Below, one piece after another: positions 54,600 through 64,000 of a stretch of 64,000 nt of DNA. This stretch comes from Molanna angustata (taxonomy: Eukaryota; Arthropoda; Insecta; Trichoptera; Molannidae), in assembly GCA_963576475.1 (NCBI GenBank), contig OY754973.1, forward strand, positions 13,328,753 through 13,392,752, in the 5' to 3' direction. The position numbers and the translations under genes were made by a program. The notes beneath the pieces were generated by a model that made no database searches, was not told where the DNA came from, and worked only from the letters and a program-made list of their open reading frames with translations. Position 1 is the first letter of the stretch; the number at the start of each line of letters is the position of its first letter.

Positions 54600-55544
54600 C
54601 TATAAATCGATATGTGGACAAAAGCAGTTTTATATAGTTTATCAAAAAGTGTTAATGTGTGTGACTAAGTGAGTGTGTCAACAGACCTGTGTACCTGCCC
54701 CTTGAAGCTGGGCTTAACGGCCCACAGACGGTGACCACATGTTGGACGCAGCCCGACCGACCGACATTCATCGATATTCTTAGTAATGGTGGTTTTTGTT
54801 TGTGAGTGCGACTGACCCCAGAAAAAAGACGGACAATTAGTATGACAGTATGGGTGGGAACAATATGCCATGATACGATGCCATTTTTGAAATAATTAGA
54901 AGATAAATCAGTGGACAAGGAAAAAACCAATTTTTACACGATCGGCTGGAAAAAGGAATACATTACTAAAAACATACCGCAGTAGATGAACGGGAGCGAC
55001 TGTGGAATGGTTTCCTGAAAAGTACCCGTAAATTATCCTGTCTCGGGGTGCCCGATAGATAACCTTCTCTCAAAGTGACATGCCCTGCTTAAGACAAAAA
55101 ATGACTCTGTCCAGGTAAAAGTGCTACGCAGTGAAGTGAGGAAGCGAAGCAAAGTGTGAAAGAGGAAGTACATAGAGAGGTGTAAACAGTGAAAAGACAC
55201 GTGCGTACCAGAACTAGTAAATTTGTAGTACATAAAATAAGCGAAATAGTGAGTAAGATTTAGTTAATAAGTGTAATCGTTAATTATATTAAGTGAACTA
55301 TTAAGCTAAGAATAAGAAATAACTAGTTGTATAAGTTACTTGGTAAGATAATATAAATGTAAGCGGTGAGAAAAGACAAAAGTTGGGACTTAAATAGTGT
55401 AATTATATGTAAATAAGTGTTCTGTATATGTTAAAATAATCTTAAGAAAAATTGTGTGTGTTATATCAGATGACGTATATGAAAGTGTGATGAATGGATA
55501 GCTGAATTAAGAAAAACCCCCTGGGCTCTGCCGGGAGAACATCG
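54600..55544 (+). promoter_or_regulatory. 5' UTR of the RTE LINE
   Basis: 945 bases with no long plus-strand ORF. It begins CTATAAATCGATATGTGGAC just after the duplication. Whether it holds a promoter or a short ORF1 could not be decided by eye. Confidence 0.4.
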
Positions 55545-58500
55545 ATGAAGCCCGCCACTCGTCATGTTACGGTCCAGGGGGTAGGCGAAAAGAGGAGAGC
55601 CGAGTGCAGATTGGGAGTCTGGAATATAAGAGGAGGAATGGATAGAAAGATGAATGAATTGTGCGACGTAATAAAAGGTAAAGAAATAGATGTATTGTGT
55701 GTAAGTGAGACAAAAAAGAAAGGTAGGGGGATGAACGTTAGGAATGATGGTATGATAGAACTATGGTCGGGAGTGAAGAGTGACGAATTTGCATGCAAAG
55801 GAGTTGGTGTGATTCTAGCGAAACGAATGGGGAAATGTATGAAAGAGTACAAGCTAAAAAACTCTAGACTCATGTGGGTAAGGCTGAAGATCGGAATTAC
55901 AAGCGTATTCCTAATAATAGGATATGCGCCCGGAAACTCCGATAGTGAGAGTGAAAAGGATGATTTCTGGAACAGTGTGACCGAGATAATGAACGAAAAA
56001 AAGGATAATGAAAGAGTGATTCTGACTGGAGACCTAAATGGATGGGTGGGTGTCCGTAGGAAAGATTTTGAGTCAGTCCTTGGACCTCACGGCGATATGA
56101 GAGTGAATGACAATGGTAAAAGACTATTGGAAGTATGCACGGAAGGGAATCTGTTTGTGGCGAACTCAGTATTCAGCCACAAAAGAATTCACCAGTATAC
56201 ATGGGAAAGAGGGAATGAAAGGTCGATAATTGACTATGTATGTGTTGACGCCGCACTAAGGAAAGCGACAGTGGATACTAGAGTGTATAGGGGCGCGGAA
56301 TTGGAGACAGACCACTACTTGCTAATATCAAGAATTGATTTGTTCACCGGGTGGCGCTCTAAAACACACCGAAGTGATCCACCGAAGCGAACCAAGGTAG
56401 AAAGGCTGCAAGATGAGAGTGTAAGAAATCAGTATGCAAAAGAGACCGGAACCGAACTCTTTAAAGCAATACACAGTAGAAGAAATATTGAGGAAGCATG
56501 GACTACGCTGAAAGAAACCGTGTGTAAGACATCGAAGAATATCTGTGGTATTGCTAAAAGAGGTGGAAAGAAAGGCGATGCTTGGTGGAATGAGAGTGTT
56601 AAGATAGTTGTGGGTGAAAAGAAGAAAGCATGGATGGCATTATTAGCCGCGAAAGGATCGAATAATGAAGAAAGAGCAAAAGAGAATTATAAAGTATGTA
56701 AGAAAGTAGTCAAAGACACAGTAAAAAGGGAAAAAGATGGTATAAAAGAGAAAGAAAGCCTGAAAATAGCCAACGACTTTCCTGGAAACATGAAAATGTT
56801 CTGGAAAGGCGTAGCGAAAAGAAAAAATGGAACTGTGAAAGCTTCGAAAGAAATAAATGATAAAGATGGAAAAATAATTATGGACGAAGATGGCGTGAAA
56901 GAGCGATGGAAAGAATATTTCGAGGAACTGTATGATAGCGGAGTAAGAGGGGACGTGAGTCAGAGAACATGGCAAGTAAGTGAAGATGATAAGGATGAAA
57001 TAACGCAAGAAGAAGTGTTTGAAGCAGTAAAACACGCGAAAGCGGGGAAAGCTGCCGGGTATGACAGTGTATCAGCTGAACTTATAAAATATGGCGGCGA
57101 ACAGACGTTGGAGTGGTGTCTCTCTCTTTTCAACAAATGTTGGGAAGAAGGACACACTCCCTCAGACTGGAGAAATGCAGTCGTGGTACCTTTGTATAAA
57201 GGTAAAGGATCGAAGCTCGACTGCAAAAACTATAGAGCCATAAGTTTGCTAAGCTCAGTTGGTAAGATGTATGCAAGGATCCTGGATCAAAGAGTACGAA
57301 AGGTTACAGAGAGCAAGATTTGGGATGCTCAAGGGGCTTTTGTTGGCGGCAGAGGATGTATAGACCAAATTTTTTCTTTACGTATGGTCACAGAAAAGGT
57401 TTTGGGAAAAAACCAAAAACTTTTCTGCGCCTTTATAGACCTTGAAAAGGCCTATGATAAAGTCGGAAGAGAAAAACTATGGAATATACTATCGATGTAC
57501 GGAGTGAAGAGTAAGCTGATACGTGCAATCGCTTCATTATATGAGAACAGCAAAGCATGTGTTCGTGTTAACGACACAACAACAACTTGGTTCTCTATAA
57601 ATAATGGCGTTAGACAGGGGTGCGTGTTGTCCCCTTGGCTCTTTAATCTCTACATTGATTTCTGCATAAGAGCCCTTAAGTATGAAAGTAAGGGTCTGAA
57701 ACTGAGTACTGTAACAGTACGTGATCTGATGTATGCAGACGACAAAGTATTGTTAGCAGAAAGTATGGAAGAGTTACAGTATCTTGTAAGTATGGTATAT
57801 GAAGGATGCATAGAAAACGGACTTAAAATGAATGCCAGCAAATCAAAGGTAATGGTCTTTGAAAAGAGTGAAAGCAGAACAGTGTGTCAAATAAAAGTAG
57901 AGAATGAATGGCTTGAACAAGTCGACGAGTATGTCTATCTGGGTAGTATGTTCCAACGGAATGGACGGCCTGATAAGGATATTGAAAGAAGAGTTATGGC
58001 AGGAAACAGAGTGAATGGAGCACTTAGACCAGTTATGAATGATCGCAACATATCAAGAGACGCTAAAGTTGCCATTCATAACGCAATCGTAGTGCCAACA
58101 TTGACGTATGCAAGTGAGACCTGGACATGGCAGAAGTCGCACGAAAGCAGAATAAATGCAGTTGAAATGAGATCGCTTAGAAGAATTTGTAACAGAACGA
58201 TGTATGATAGAGTTCGGAATGAAGATACAAGGAAAGAATGTAAGATAAAGAAAGATGTAATTAACAGAATGAAAGTTAACACATTGAGATGGTTTGGCCA
58301 CTTGGGGAGAATGAACGAAGAACGCCTGACGAAGAAAATATACAAATCTGACAGGAACGGAATAAGAGGTCGCGGGCGCCCAAGAAAAGGATGGCACGAC
58401 CATGTAAACGATATTTTGAAAGTTGGAAATGTAAGAAGCGTGAACAACAGACGAACATGTATAAGACGATGTATGAATGTTAAGGAGGCGATGAATGCGT

Positions 58501-58562
58501 GTCAAGATAGAAAAATGTGGCGTTCGGTTCTCTCTGCCTACCCCGTGAGGGACATGGCGTGA
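55545..58562 (+). CDS. RTE endonuclease/reverse transcriptase, intact
   Basis: 1005 residues, no stop or frameshift. APE-type endonuclease (about 22-265): LGVWNIRGGMD, CVSETKKKGRG, ILTGDLNGWVG, IIDYVCVDAAL and ETDHYLLIS, with the Asp-Asn and Asp-His active-site pairs. A basic linker with a Trp-rich WWNESV region follows. Reverse transcriptase (about 500-770): KNYRAISLLSSVGKMYARIL, QGAFVGGRGCIDQI, CAFIDLEKAYDKV, GVRQGCVLSPWLFNLYID and the catalytic DLMYADDKVLL. C-terminal RTE tail: TLRWFGHLGRMNEERL, GRGRPRKGWHDHV and RKMWRSVLSAYPVRDMA. It nicks target DNA and copies element RNA there. The ATG follows GAGAACATCG; an earlier in-frame start is not evident. The open frame and perfect duplications suggest a young, possibly active copy. 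Confidence 0.93.
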   Translation: MKPATRHVTVQGVGEKRRAECRLGVWNIRGGMDRKMNELCDVIKGKEIDVLCVSETKKKGRGMNVRNDGMIELWSGVKSDEFACKGVGVILAKRMGKCMKEYKLKNSRLMWVRLKIGITSVFLIIGYAPGNSDSESEKDDFWNSVTEIMNEKKDNERVILTGDLNGWVGVRRKDFESVLGPHGDMRVNDNGKRLLEVCTEGNLFVANSVFSHKRIHQYTWERGNERSIIDYVCVDAALRKATVDTRVYRGAELETDHYLLISRIDLFTGWRSKTHRSDPPKRTKVERLQDESVRNQYAKETGTELFKAIHSRRNIEEAWTTLKETVCKTSKNICGIAKRGGKKGDAWWNESVKIVVGEKKKAWMALLAAKGSNNEERAKENYKVCKKVVKDTVKREKDGIKEKESLKIANDFPGNMKMFWKGVAKRKNGTVKASKEINDKDGKIIMDEDGVKERWKEYFEELYDSGVRGDVSQRTWQVSEDDKDEITQEEVFEAVKHAKAGKAAGYDSVSAELIKYGGEQTLEWCLSLFNKCWEEGHTPSDWRNAVVVPLYKGKGSKLDCKNYRAISLLSSVGKMYARILDQRVRKVTESKIWDAQGAFVGGRGCIDQIFSLRMVTEKVLGKNQKLFCAFIDLEKAYDKVGREKLWNILSMYGVKSKLIRAIASLYENSKACVRVNDTTTTWFSINNGVRQGCVLSPWLFNLYIDFCIRALKYESKGLKLSTVTVRDLMYADDKVLLAESMEELQYLVSMVYEGCIENGLKMNASKSKVMVFEKSESRTVCQIKVENEWLEQVDEYVYLGSMFQRNGRPDKDIERRVMAGNRVNGALRPVMNDRNISRDAKVAIHNAIVVPTLTYASETWTWQKSHESRINAVEMRSLRRICNRTMYDRVRNEDTRKECKIKKDVINRMKVNTLRWFGHLGRMNEERLTKKIYKSDRNGIRGRGRPRKGWHDHVNDILKVGNVRSVNNRRTCIRRCMNVKEAMNACQDRKMWRSVLSAYPVRDMA

Positions 58563-58582
58563 TGGTATGTATGTATGTATGT

Positions 58583-58596
58583 AAGATATTATAAAT
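58583..58596. repeat. Target-site duplication of the RTE LINE, right
   Basis: Second AAGATATTATAAAT directly after the (ATGT)n end. Confidence 0.9.
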
Positions 58597-58847
58597 GAAT
58601 TTTATCTTCAGGCAAAACGAAAGCACGTTCATGATCGTAAGAGATTTTATCAAAATCTAATAAGTATACAGAAATCTACCCTTGGAGAAAAAATAATTGA
58701 AATTAAATGGAATTGTTTGAAATATAATTTTAAATACTGTTATAATTAACCACATTTCAGGAAATATTTCATTGAATCCATACTTCTGAATTTTCATAAA
58801 CGCAATTGGAATATTTATGTTATCGAATTTTCATCCTGAGATTTTAA

Positions 58848-59045
58848 TGAAATCTGGGGGGCAAGTCTGGTTCAACCAGCGAAATCAAAACCCACACGAT
58901 TACCCATATTATGGATATAATTATTATACGGAGTTTTATAATATATTATGTCATATAACTCCATATGATAATTATATCCATGATATGGGTAATCACGAGG
59001 GTTTTTATTTCGCCGGTTGGATCAGACTTGCCCACCTGGTGTTTT
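58848..59045. mobile_element. Palindromic MITE, family G, copy 1
   Basis: Left GGGCAAGTCTGGTTCAACCA..GATTACCCATATTATGGATA and right, reverse-complemented GGGCAAGTCTGATCCAACCG..GATTACCCATATCATGGATA, pair over about 85 bases each. Almost the whole element is one hairpin. Confidence 0.9.
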
Positions 59046-60869
59046 ATAAAATAATAAAAACTGTAACCGAATGAAATATATTTTTTGTCCTTATTCTAAA
59101 ACGTGCAACAAAATTTACTTGTATTGACAAAAACAATTATTGCAAAAAAAAGGTTGTGATTATTCAAATGTAGGTAGCTTTGGGGCAACTTTATGTCGAG
59201 TCACGTCAACAAGAAAGGATCGGCCTGAAATAGACTGTGCAAATAAAATTTAAAGATAGGTGTGTATAGACACAGATCCAACACATAAACGAAAGGTAAA
59301 TATGTCCAAGGAGCAGAAAATTTGGGGCGCGGGAATAAGCAGAACAAGTCTTTAGAAATCTAACTCGCTCTTCGCAATCTATCCATTAATTTTTTATTTA
59401 TTAACACTTTATATATAGCAAGTGCACAAAAGCTTTGCAATATAAATTTATATATGTTTGTTTTGTCTATTCCTTTATGTTTTGAATATAAAATTTTAAT
59501 ACGTTTTATTACAGAAAAAGGTTATTGAAAAAATCACAACTGGATGAAAAGATTGTAAACGATAGTCACGAAGAAGACACATACTTAAGGAGAGCCGACC
59601 CCAAAATGAATATGGGAGAAACAATGACATTTTATGTATAGACACGTTATACGAGAACAAAACGCTCCACGTAAAATGGTACAACTTTAACGAATAATAA
59701 CAATATCACCAATAAAAATAGCACACACGGCAGACTACATTAATTGAGAAAGAAATAATACCTACAATAATATGTACTCGCCATGAAGATGTATTTTCTC
59801 TTTTACTATAGTGCAATCACCTTATAATTATCTCTCACAACCAAATGACTGTAAAAGAGATGAATAGAACAACAGAATCCCTCTGCAAAGGTAAATACAA
59901 GCGAATAAGACTTCACTACTCTCTCTTATTTACTCAAAATAAAAATTACTATCGAAATATCCATAAAAATACATTAATTATCGAATAAATATGTAGCATG
60001 AAATGATATGTATTTCTGGTCGTTTCTTCCTAGTTGAAGTGTAATTTTTACACCTTATCATCATACAAGATGAAATTTCGGCTACGACTATTCGTCCGAA
60101 CACTACAACATCTTGTGTGCAACTAATGTGCGGTAAGTGTGAGGTATGCGCCATACTTTGTTTACTGAATTCAAACACTAACAACGTAAAGAAATTTTAT
60201 TTCCGTGGTAAACATTTTTCTATTATTTATTTAACTTTAAAGTGTTTATTTGTTTTAATGGCAATGGTCAGTTCATATTTCCAGATAGGAAATTAACTAA
60301 AGGACATCAAGACGTCTGCACCCAAAAGTGGAAAGATGTTAAATAATTAAAAAAAATATAAAAAGAAAACTAGGTACATAATTGCTAGGTAGGTACTGCT
60401 GATATTTAGAAATAAATTTGCTTGGCTTTGGAACATGTTGGATCTGTTCCTGGTTAGGAGTTCTCTCAAACTGAACAAGATAAATAGGGAAAAAAAACAA
60501 ATAATATCTGACTCTCTGGTGACCTACAACAGCTGCTGTTTTTAAATCACAAGCAAACCCTCCCTCCCGGACCCGACAGTAAAAGCTAACAAATGCTAAC
60601 GTATTGCATCACACGTTGGTATTATGTAGATCCCCAGTGTTAAAGGACGTCGAATAGCGATAGATCAAAAAAGGAAAACTAAACCATAAATAGAACGAAG
60701 CAAAAGAAAAGTGATTCCATTTTTTTTATTCATTTATGTTTTTACACAGTTCTTTTGTTTATTGACATTAATGCTTTTTTAATAAATTACCAAATACACA
60801 AATAACGATACCAATTTTTACTGCAGAGCAAAATAAATACAGGTAAAATACATAGTAATGATCAACTTA
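59046..60869. other. Non-coding sequence, nearly featureless
   Basis: About 1.8 kb of AT-rich DNA. A weak RRADPKMNMGE reading at about 59590 recalls the RRADP end of RTE-like C-termini (compare 39600) and may be a relic. No gene recognised. Confidence 0.4.
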
Positions 60870-61400
60870 TCCAACTGTTGATTCGTTCAAGAGAATTCAA
60901 TTCTCTTAATAAATCGACAGTATTAAGCCAAGATACGCGAGATTTGTATGCCAGGTCTATATTTTTCATGGTTTTTTCAACTTTGAAGTAAAAAAAAAAA
61001 CACCAACTTAGAAGCTTCGCATTTACTAAGAATTCGGAATAGTGTGTCTGTGTGTGTCCCTTATAACTTTTGATTCGCTCAATGCACAGAGCCTTAAATT
61101 TCAGAATGTATAGATAGTTATAAACCTACAAAAATTTTATACTCTGAATTATAAATATTTGTTTTTGTCATAGGTTATCAACCTTTGGATTTTTGCTTTA
61201 CTTCTCCATATACCTCAAAAACCAGATAAACTAGAATGCTGAAAATTAGTATGAATAATACAAAATCTTAAATATTTTTTTTTAAAAAGTTCCAGAGTTT
61301 CTCAACATTTTTTTATTAATAATAATATGTGTATGTATACTAGGGATTTATGATAAATTTATGTGTTTCACTGCATACATTTCCATTTTTTTAAATATCG
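60870..61400 (+). mobile_element. Helitron 5' half
   Basis: A^TCCAACTGTTGATTCGTTC, the GAGAATTCAATTCTC hairpin, AAATCGACAGTATTAAGCCA and later blocks (GTGTGTCTGTGTGTGTCCC, TTATAACTTTTGATTCGCTC) follow in order to about AAATATCGAAAA. The 3' half is absent. Confidence 0.85.
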
Positions 61401-61569
61401 AAAATCGTAAACATTTACAATATCTTATTGAAATTGGTTGGGCGGTTTCGGAGATCTAAACAAAATTGTGGGATTTTAATACCTACATAAGTGGATAGTG
61501 GAAAGTACATGTGTATGTTTACTTAAGATGATATATTTTTATTTATGTACTTGTTTTTAAACGTTCATT

Positions 61570-61640
61570 CATTCATTCATACCATCACGGCATATCCCAC
61601 AATGTGGGGTAACCAGCGAAAAGTGTGCGGGTGTGCATTG
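61570..61640 (-). mobile_element. RTE-like LINE 3' end remnant
   Basis: Starts at the left with (ATTC)n and CATACCATCACGGCATATCC, the reverse complement of the RTE-type ending. A GTTACCCCACATTGTGGGAT reading links it to 39145-39235. Confidence 0.55.
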
Positions 61641-61740
61641 CCTTATAAAAGGGAGAACAACATATCTATGTATACCTAACACATCTATGTATAACAACAC
61701 ATCTATATATATATGTTTTTTAACATAAATGATTTTTTAA

Positions 61741-61828
61741 CCGTAAATAAATAAATAATAAAATAAATAAATAAATAAATAAATATAAATATTCGTATGG
61801 TGTCAGGCGCTTACAGTGTAACTTTTAA

Positions 61829-61867
<39 letters not shown>

Positions 61868-61884
61868 ACAAATAAATAAATGAA

Positions 61885-61923
<39 letters not shown>

Positions 61924-61928
61924 ACAAA

Positions 61929-61967
<39 letters not shown>

Positions 61968-62035
61968 GTAAATAAATAAATAAATAAATAAATAAAAAAA
62001 AAATAAAAAAAAAAATTAACAAAGAAATAAATAAG

Positions 62036-62086
<51 letters not shown>

Positions 62087-62160
62087 GTAAATAAATAAAT
62101 AAATAAAAAATTAAAAAAGGAATAAATAAAAATAAAAAGATAATAAAAAAAAATATAGTT
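61741..62160. repeat. (AAAT)n microsatellite, imperfect
   Basis: Long runs of AAAT with interruptions (AAAC, AAGT, A-runs) for about 400 bases. The 131-codon minus ORF over it is an artefact of the repeat. Confidence 0.95.
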
Positions 62161-62261
62161 AAGAAAGACAAAGGTGTCTTCGATTTCTGGTGGAGATAGA
62201 GATTGCCACTGTATTTTCAATCTGTATTTGTGAGACAGTGAACATTATAATAAATATCTCT

Positions 62262-62690
62262 TGGGGGCAAGTTTGGTTCAATCGGCGAAATAAAAACCAC
62301 AGTGATTACCCATATCATGGATATAATTATTATATACACAGAAAAAACAGTTTTCTTCAGTCAAGAAAATTTGTTTCATATATAACGAAAATAATATTCT
62401 CTCAAATAAAGATTTTTTGTTTTATCTCAAAGAATATTTTCTTAATTCAAACAAATTTATTTGAATTAAGAAAATACTGTTTTGAGATAAATCTTAATTT
62501 GAGAGAATATTTTTTTCGTTATATATGAAAAAATATTCTTGACTGAAGAAATTTTTTGAAATTTTTGTAGAGCTCTACAATATCTTTTGAAGTCATAGAA
62601 CTCCGTGCTATAATTATATCCATGATATGGGTAATGACTGGGGTTTTGTTTTCGCCGTTCGAACCAGACTTGCACCCATTCTCAGCCATT
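62262..62690. mobile_element. MITE family G, copy 2, with a nested palindrome
   Basis: The outer arms GGGGCAAGTTTGGTTCAATC..CCATATCATGGATATAATTA and their inverse near 62610-62670 match 58848-59045. Between them lies a second inverted repeat at about 62345-62565. Confidence 0.85.
62345..62565. mobile_element. Palindromic MITE, family H, nested
   Basis: Arms of about 100 bases: TTCTTCAGTCAAGAAAATTT..ATATAACGAAAATAATATTC..TTTGAATTAAG and the reverse complement, with the axis near 62460. Mismatches are scattered and one indel offsets the arms. Confidence 0.8.
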
Positions 62691-64000
62691 TTAATACTAT
62701 TAATACTAAAAATTGATTCCAAAGCACGTGAATATAATGTTTCAGGATGCATGTCAAATAATTTTATCAATCGTTTTTTGTTGGGTCACTTAACCTTCAC
62801 AAAAATATAAAAAAACGGGAGAATTTGTGTGAAATAAACAGCACTCAGCATTTTCACAGAAATTTTCTCTCAAAAAGTGTAATGACCAAGTCGTGGAAAT
62901 AAAATTGTCAATTTGTGATCTTGCCATTATTGTGGGATGAAATAAAATAAAATCAAAAGTTGGAGTTTTCACGTATCGCTATAACACTTTATAATACGTT
63001 AGCCAGAAAAATCTTCGTTGGGAAATTTAATATTTTCTCAAATAATAAAGTTGTAGGTTCGCAATCTATACTGTACAGAAGTTATATTGCACTTAAAAAT
63101 ACCTACTATTTTAATAATATTTTATAAGAATCAATTACCTATCTATGTGAACAAGTAACTTTTTCAATCGCAAACTGAGAGTAATAGCTTATTAAGTTGT
63201 TAGTTCACTTCTTTGTCTGTTTCCTAAGTTTTTTTCAAATCTCAATAGACAATGATTTCGTTTATGCAGCGCAGTTGTTCGCAGTTTAATATGTTATTCG
63301 GTGACCTGGACATATTTTTATTGAATAAGGGACAGTTTAGGAGAGGTGTACGAGAAGTACTTGAATCATCTGATTCTTAACTACTAAATAAAAGTGACGT
63401 GTGACACAAGTAATTGTTCCATTGTTTATGCTTGTTATTATTTATTTGTATATTTATTTATATAGGTATTTATTAATTTGTTTATTGATTTTTTATTTTA
63501 TTTTTTTTTTTTTCTCTCTTTTTATTAATTAATTGATTTATTTATTGATTTCATTATTTGTTTATAAATCGAATAATGTTTTTTTTTATTATTTAATTTT
63601 GAAAATTGGTAATATTGAGAGTCTTCACTGGTCCATATGCTGGTAACTCATTTGTGTTTATACATTGTAGTTATGACTGTTTGTACTTAAAAAATGAAAT
63701 AAAAATAAAATAAAATAAAATAAAATAAAAAAATTATATATTTGTGTTACAAGCACTATATAAATATTCTAATTATTTGGAATTAAATTCGTCACTTACA
63801 TAGGATAGGTTTAAAATTGTTTCTAAGCATTAAATCTCCCCAGAAATTACTTTTCAAAAACAAATTGATTAATAGGTTTTTTAAAAAAAGTTTTTTTGGA
63901 TGATAAAAGGCTTATACAACGCATTCCAGTGTTTTTAAATTTAATTTGAACAAGGTTCTCAAAAAAAAAAGTGTAGAGTATTTTTTCATTCTTCTAAGTG
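62691..64000. other. AT-rich non-coding end of window
   Basis: Contains TTTATTTATT-rich and T-rich stretches at 63420-63600 and (AAAAT)n at 63690-63730. No gene recognised. Confidence 0.45.

Larger units (their letters stand above)
54600..58582 (+). mobile_element. Complete RTE-clade LINE
   Basis: 3983 bases between perfect 14 bp direct repeats. A 5' region of 945 bases precedes one long ORF with APE endonuclease and reverse transcriptase. The stop codon lies in the terminal motif TGATGGTATGTATGTATGTA, so the element ends in short (ATGT)n repeats and not poly-A, as in RTE. No interruption was found. Confidence 0.93.

Noticed and set aside
55562..58505. Minus-strand ORFs across the RTE element
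   Set aside because: They are shadows of the intact plus-strand coding frame.
61825..62220. 131-codon minus-strand ORF rich in Leu-Phe-Ile-Tyr
   Set aside because: It is a translation of the (AAAT)n repeat.

Overview
The window looks like a repeat-rich, AT-rich stretch of an insect nuclear genome, most likely a moth or butterfly. The support is one spliced gene of the insect odorant receptor (7tm_6) family and a dense mix of insect-type transposons: canonical Helitrons, RTE, I, R1 and CR1/L2-like LINEs, tRNA-derived SINEs and foldback MITEs. There are no bacterial operons, no CRISPR array, and no tRNA or rRNA gene that stands apart from SINEs. The order Lepidoptera is an inference from gene style and repeat content.

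Host gene. The only host protein gene I can support is an odorant receptor on the minus strand, 23010 down to 10369. It has seven exons (22610-23010, 19247-19511, 16704-16896, 15264-15363, 14752-14856, 13302-13463, 10369-10437). All six introns have GT/AG ends and their phases match. The spliced length is 1295 nt, one base short of 432 codons. Exon 1 carries an in-frame TAG and exon 2 a one-base frameshift, so it reads as a pseudogene or a damaged allele. Its introns hold SINEs, MITEs, LINE fragments and about 1 kb of (TA)n.

Region by region. 1-6100: a Helitron (from 1799) broken up by a LINE 3' end and by an R1-like LINE (about 3302-5590), then a SINE split by a foldback element. 6100-10300: a Helitron (7221-8294), a MITE, and RTE and CR1-like 3' fragments. 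10369-23010: the odorant receptor. 23-27.7 kb: mostly non-coding, with an RLE-type LINE fragment, two MITEs and a SINE. 27.7-38 kb: four minus-strand copies of one roughly 1.03 kb non-autonomous Helitron, in two nearly end-to-end pairs. One copy is split by a full-length I-type LINE (29104-34595) with a perfect 13 bp target-site duplication. 38-46 kb: an L2-like 3' end, an RTE-like fragment with a 19 bp duplication and a MITE inside it, a 60-70 bp tandem array, and two more Helitrons. 46-54.5 kb: a heptamer minisatellite, foldback elements (one TTAA-flanked), two SINEs and a mosaic of Helitron pieces and tandem repeats. 54600-58582: a complete RTE LINE with an uninterrupted 1005-residue ORF and a 14 bp duplication. 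58.6-64 kb: foldback MITEs, one nested in another, a Helitron 5' half, long (AAAT)n, and AT-rich sequence with no gene I can recognise.

How the parts relate. The LINEs encode the enzymes (endonuclease plus reverse transcriptase) that could mobilise themselves and the SINEs. The Helitrons and MITEs here encode nothing convincing and would depend on transposases elsewhere. Repeated nesting gives a relative order: Helitron before I LINE, SINE before foldback insertion, RTE-like fragment before MITE.
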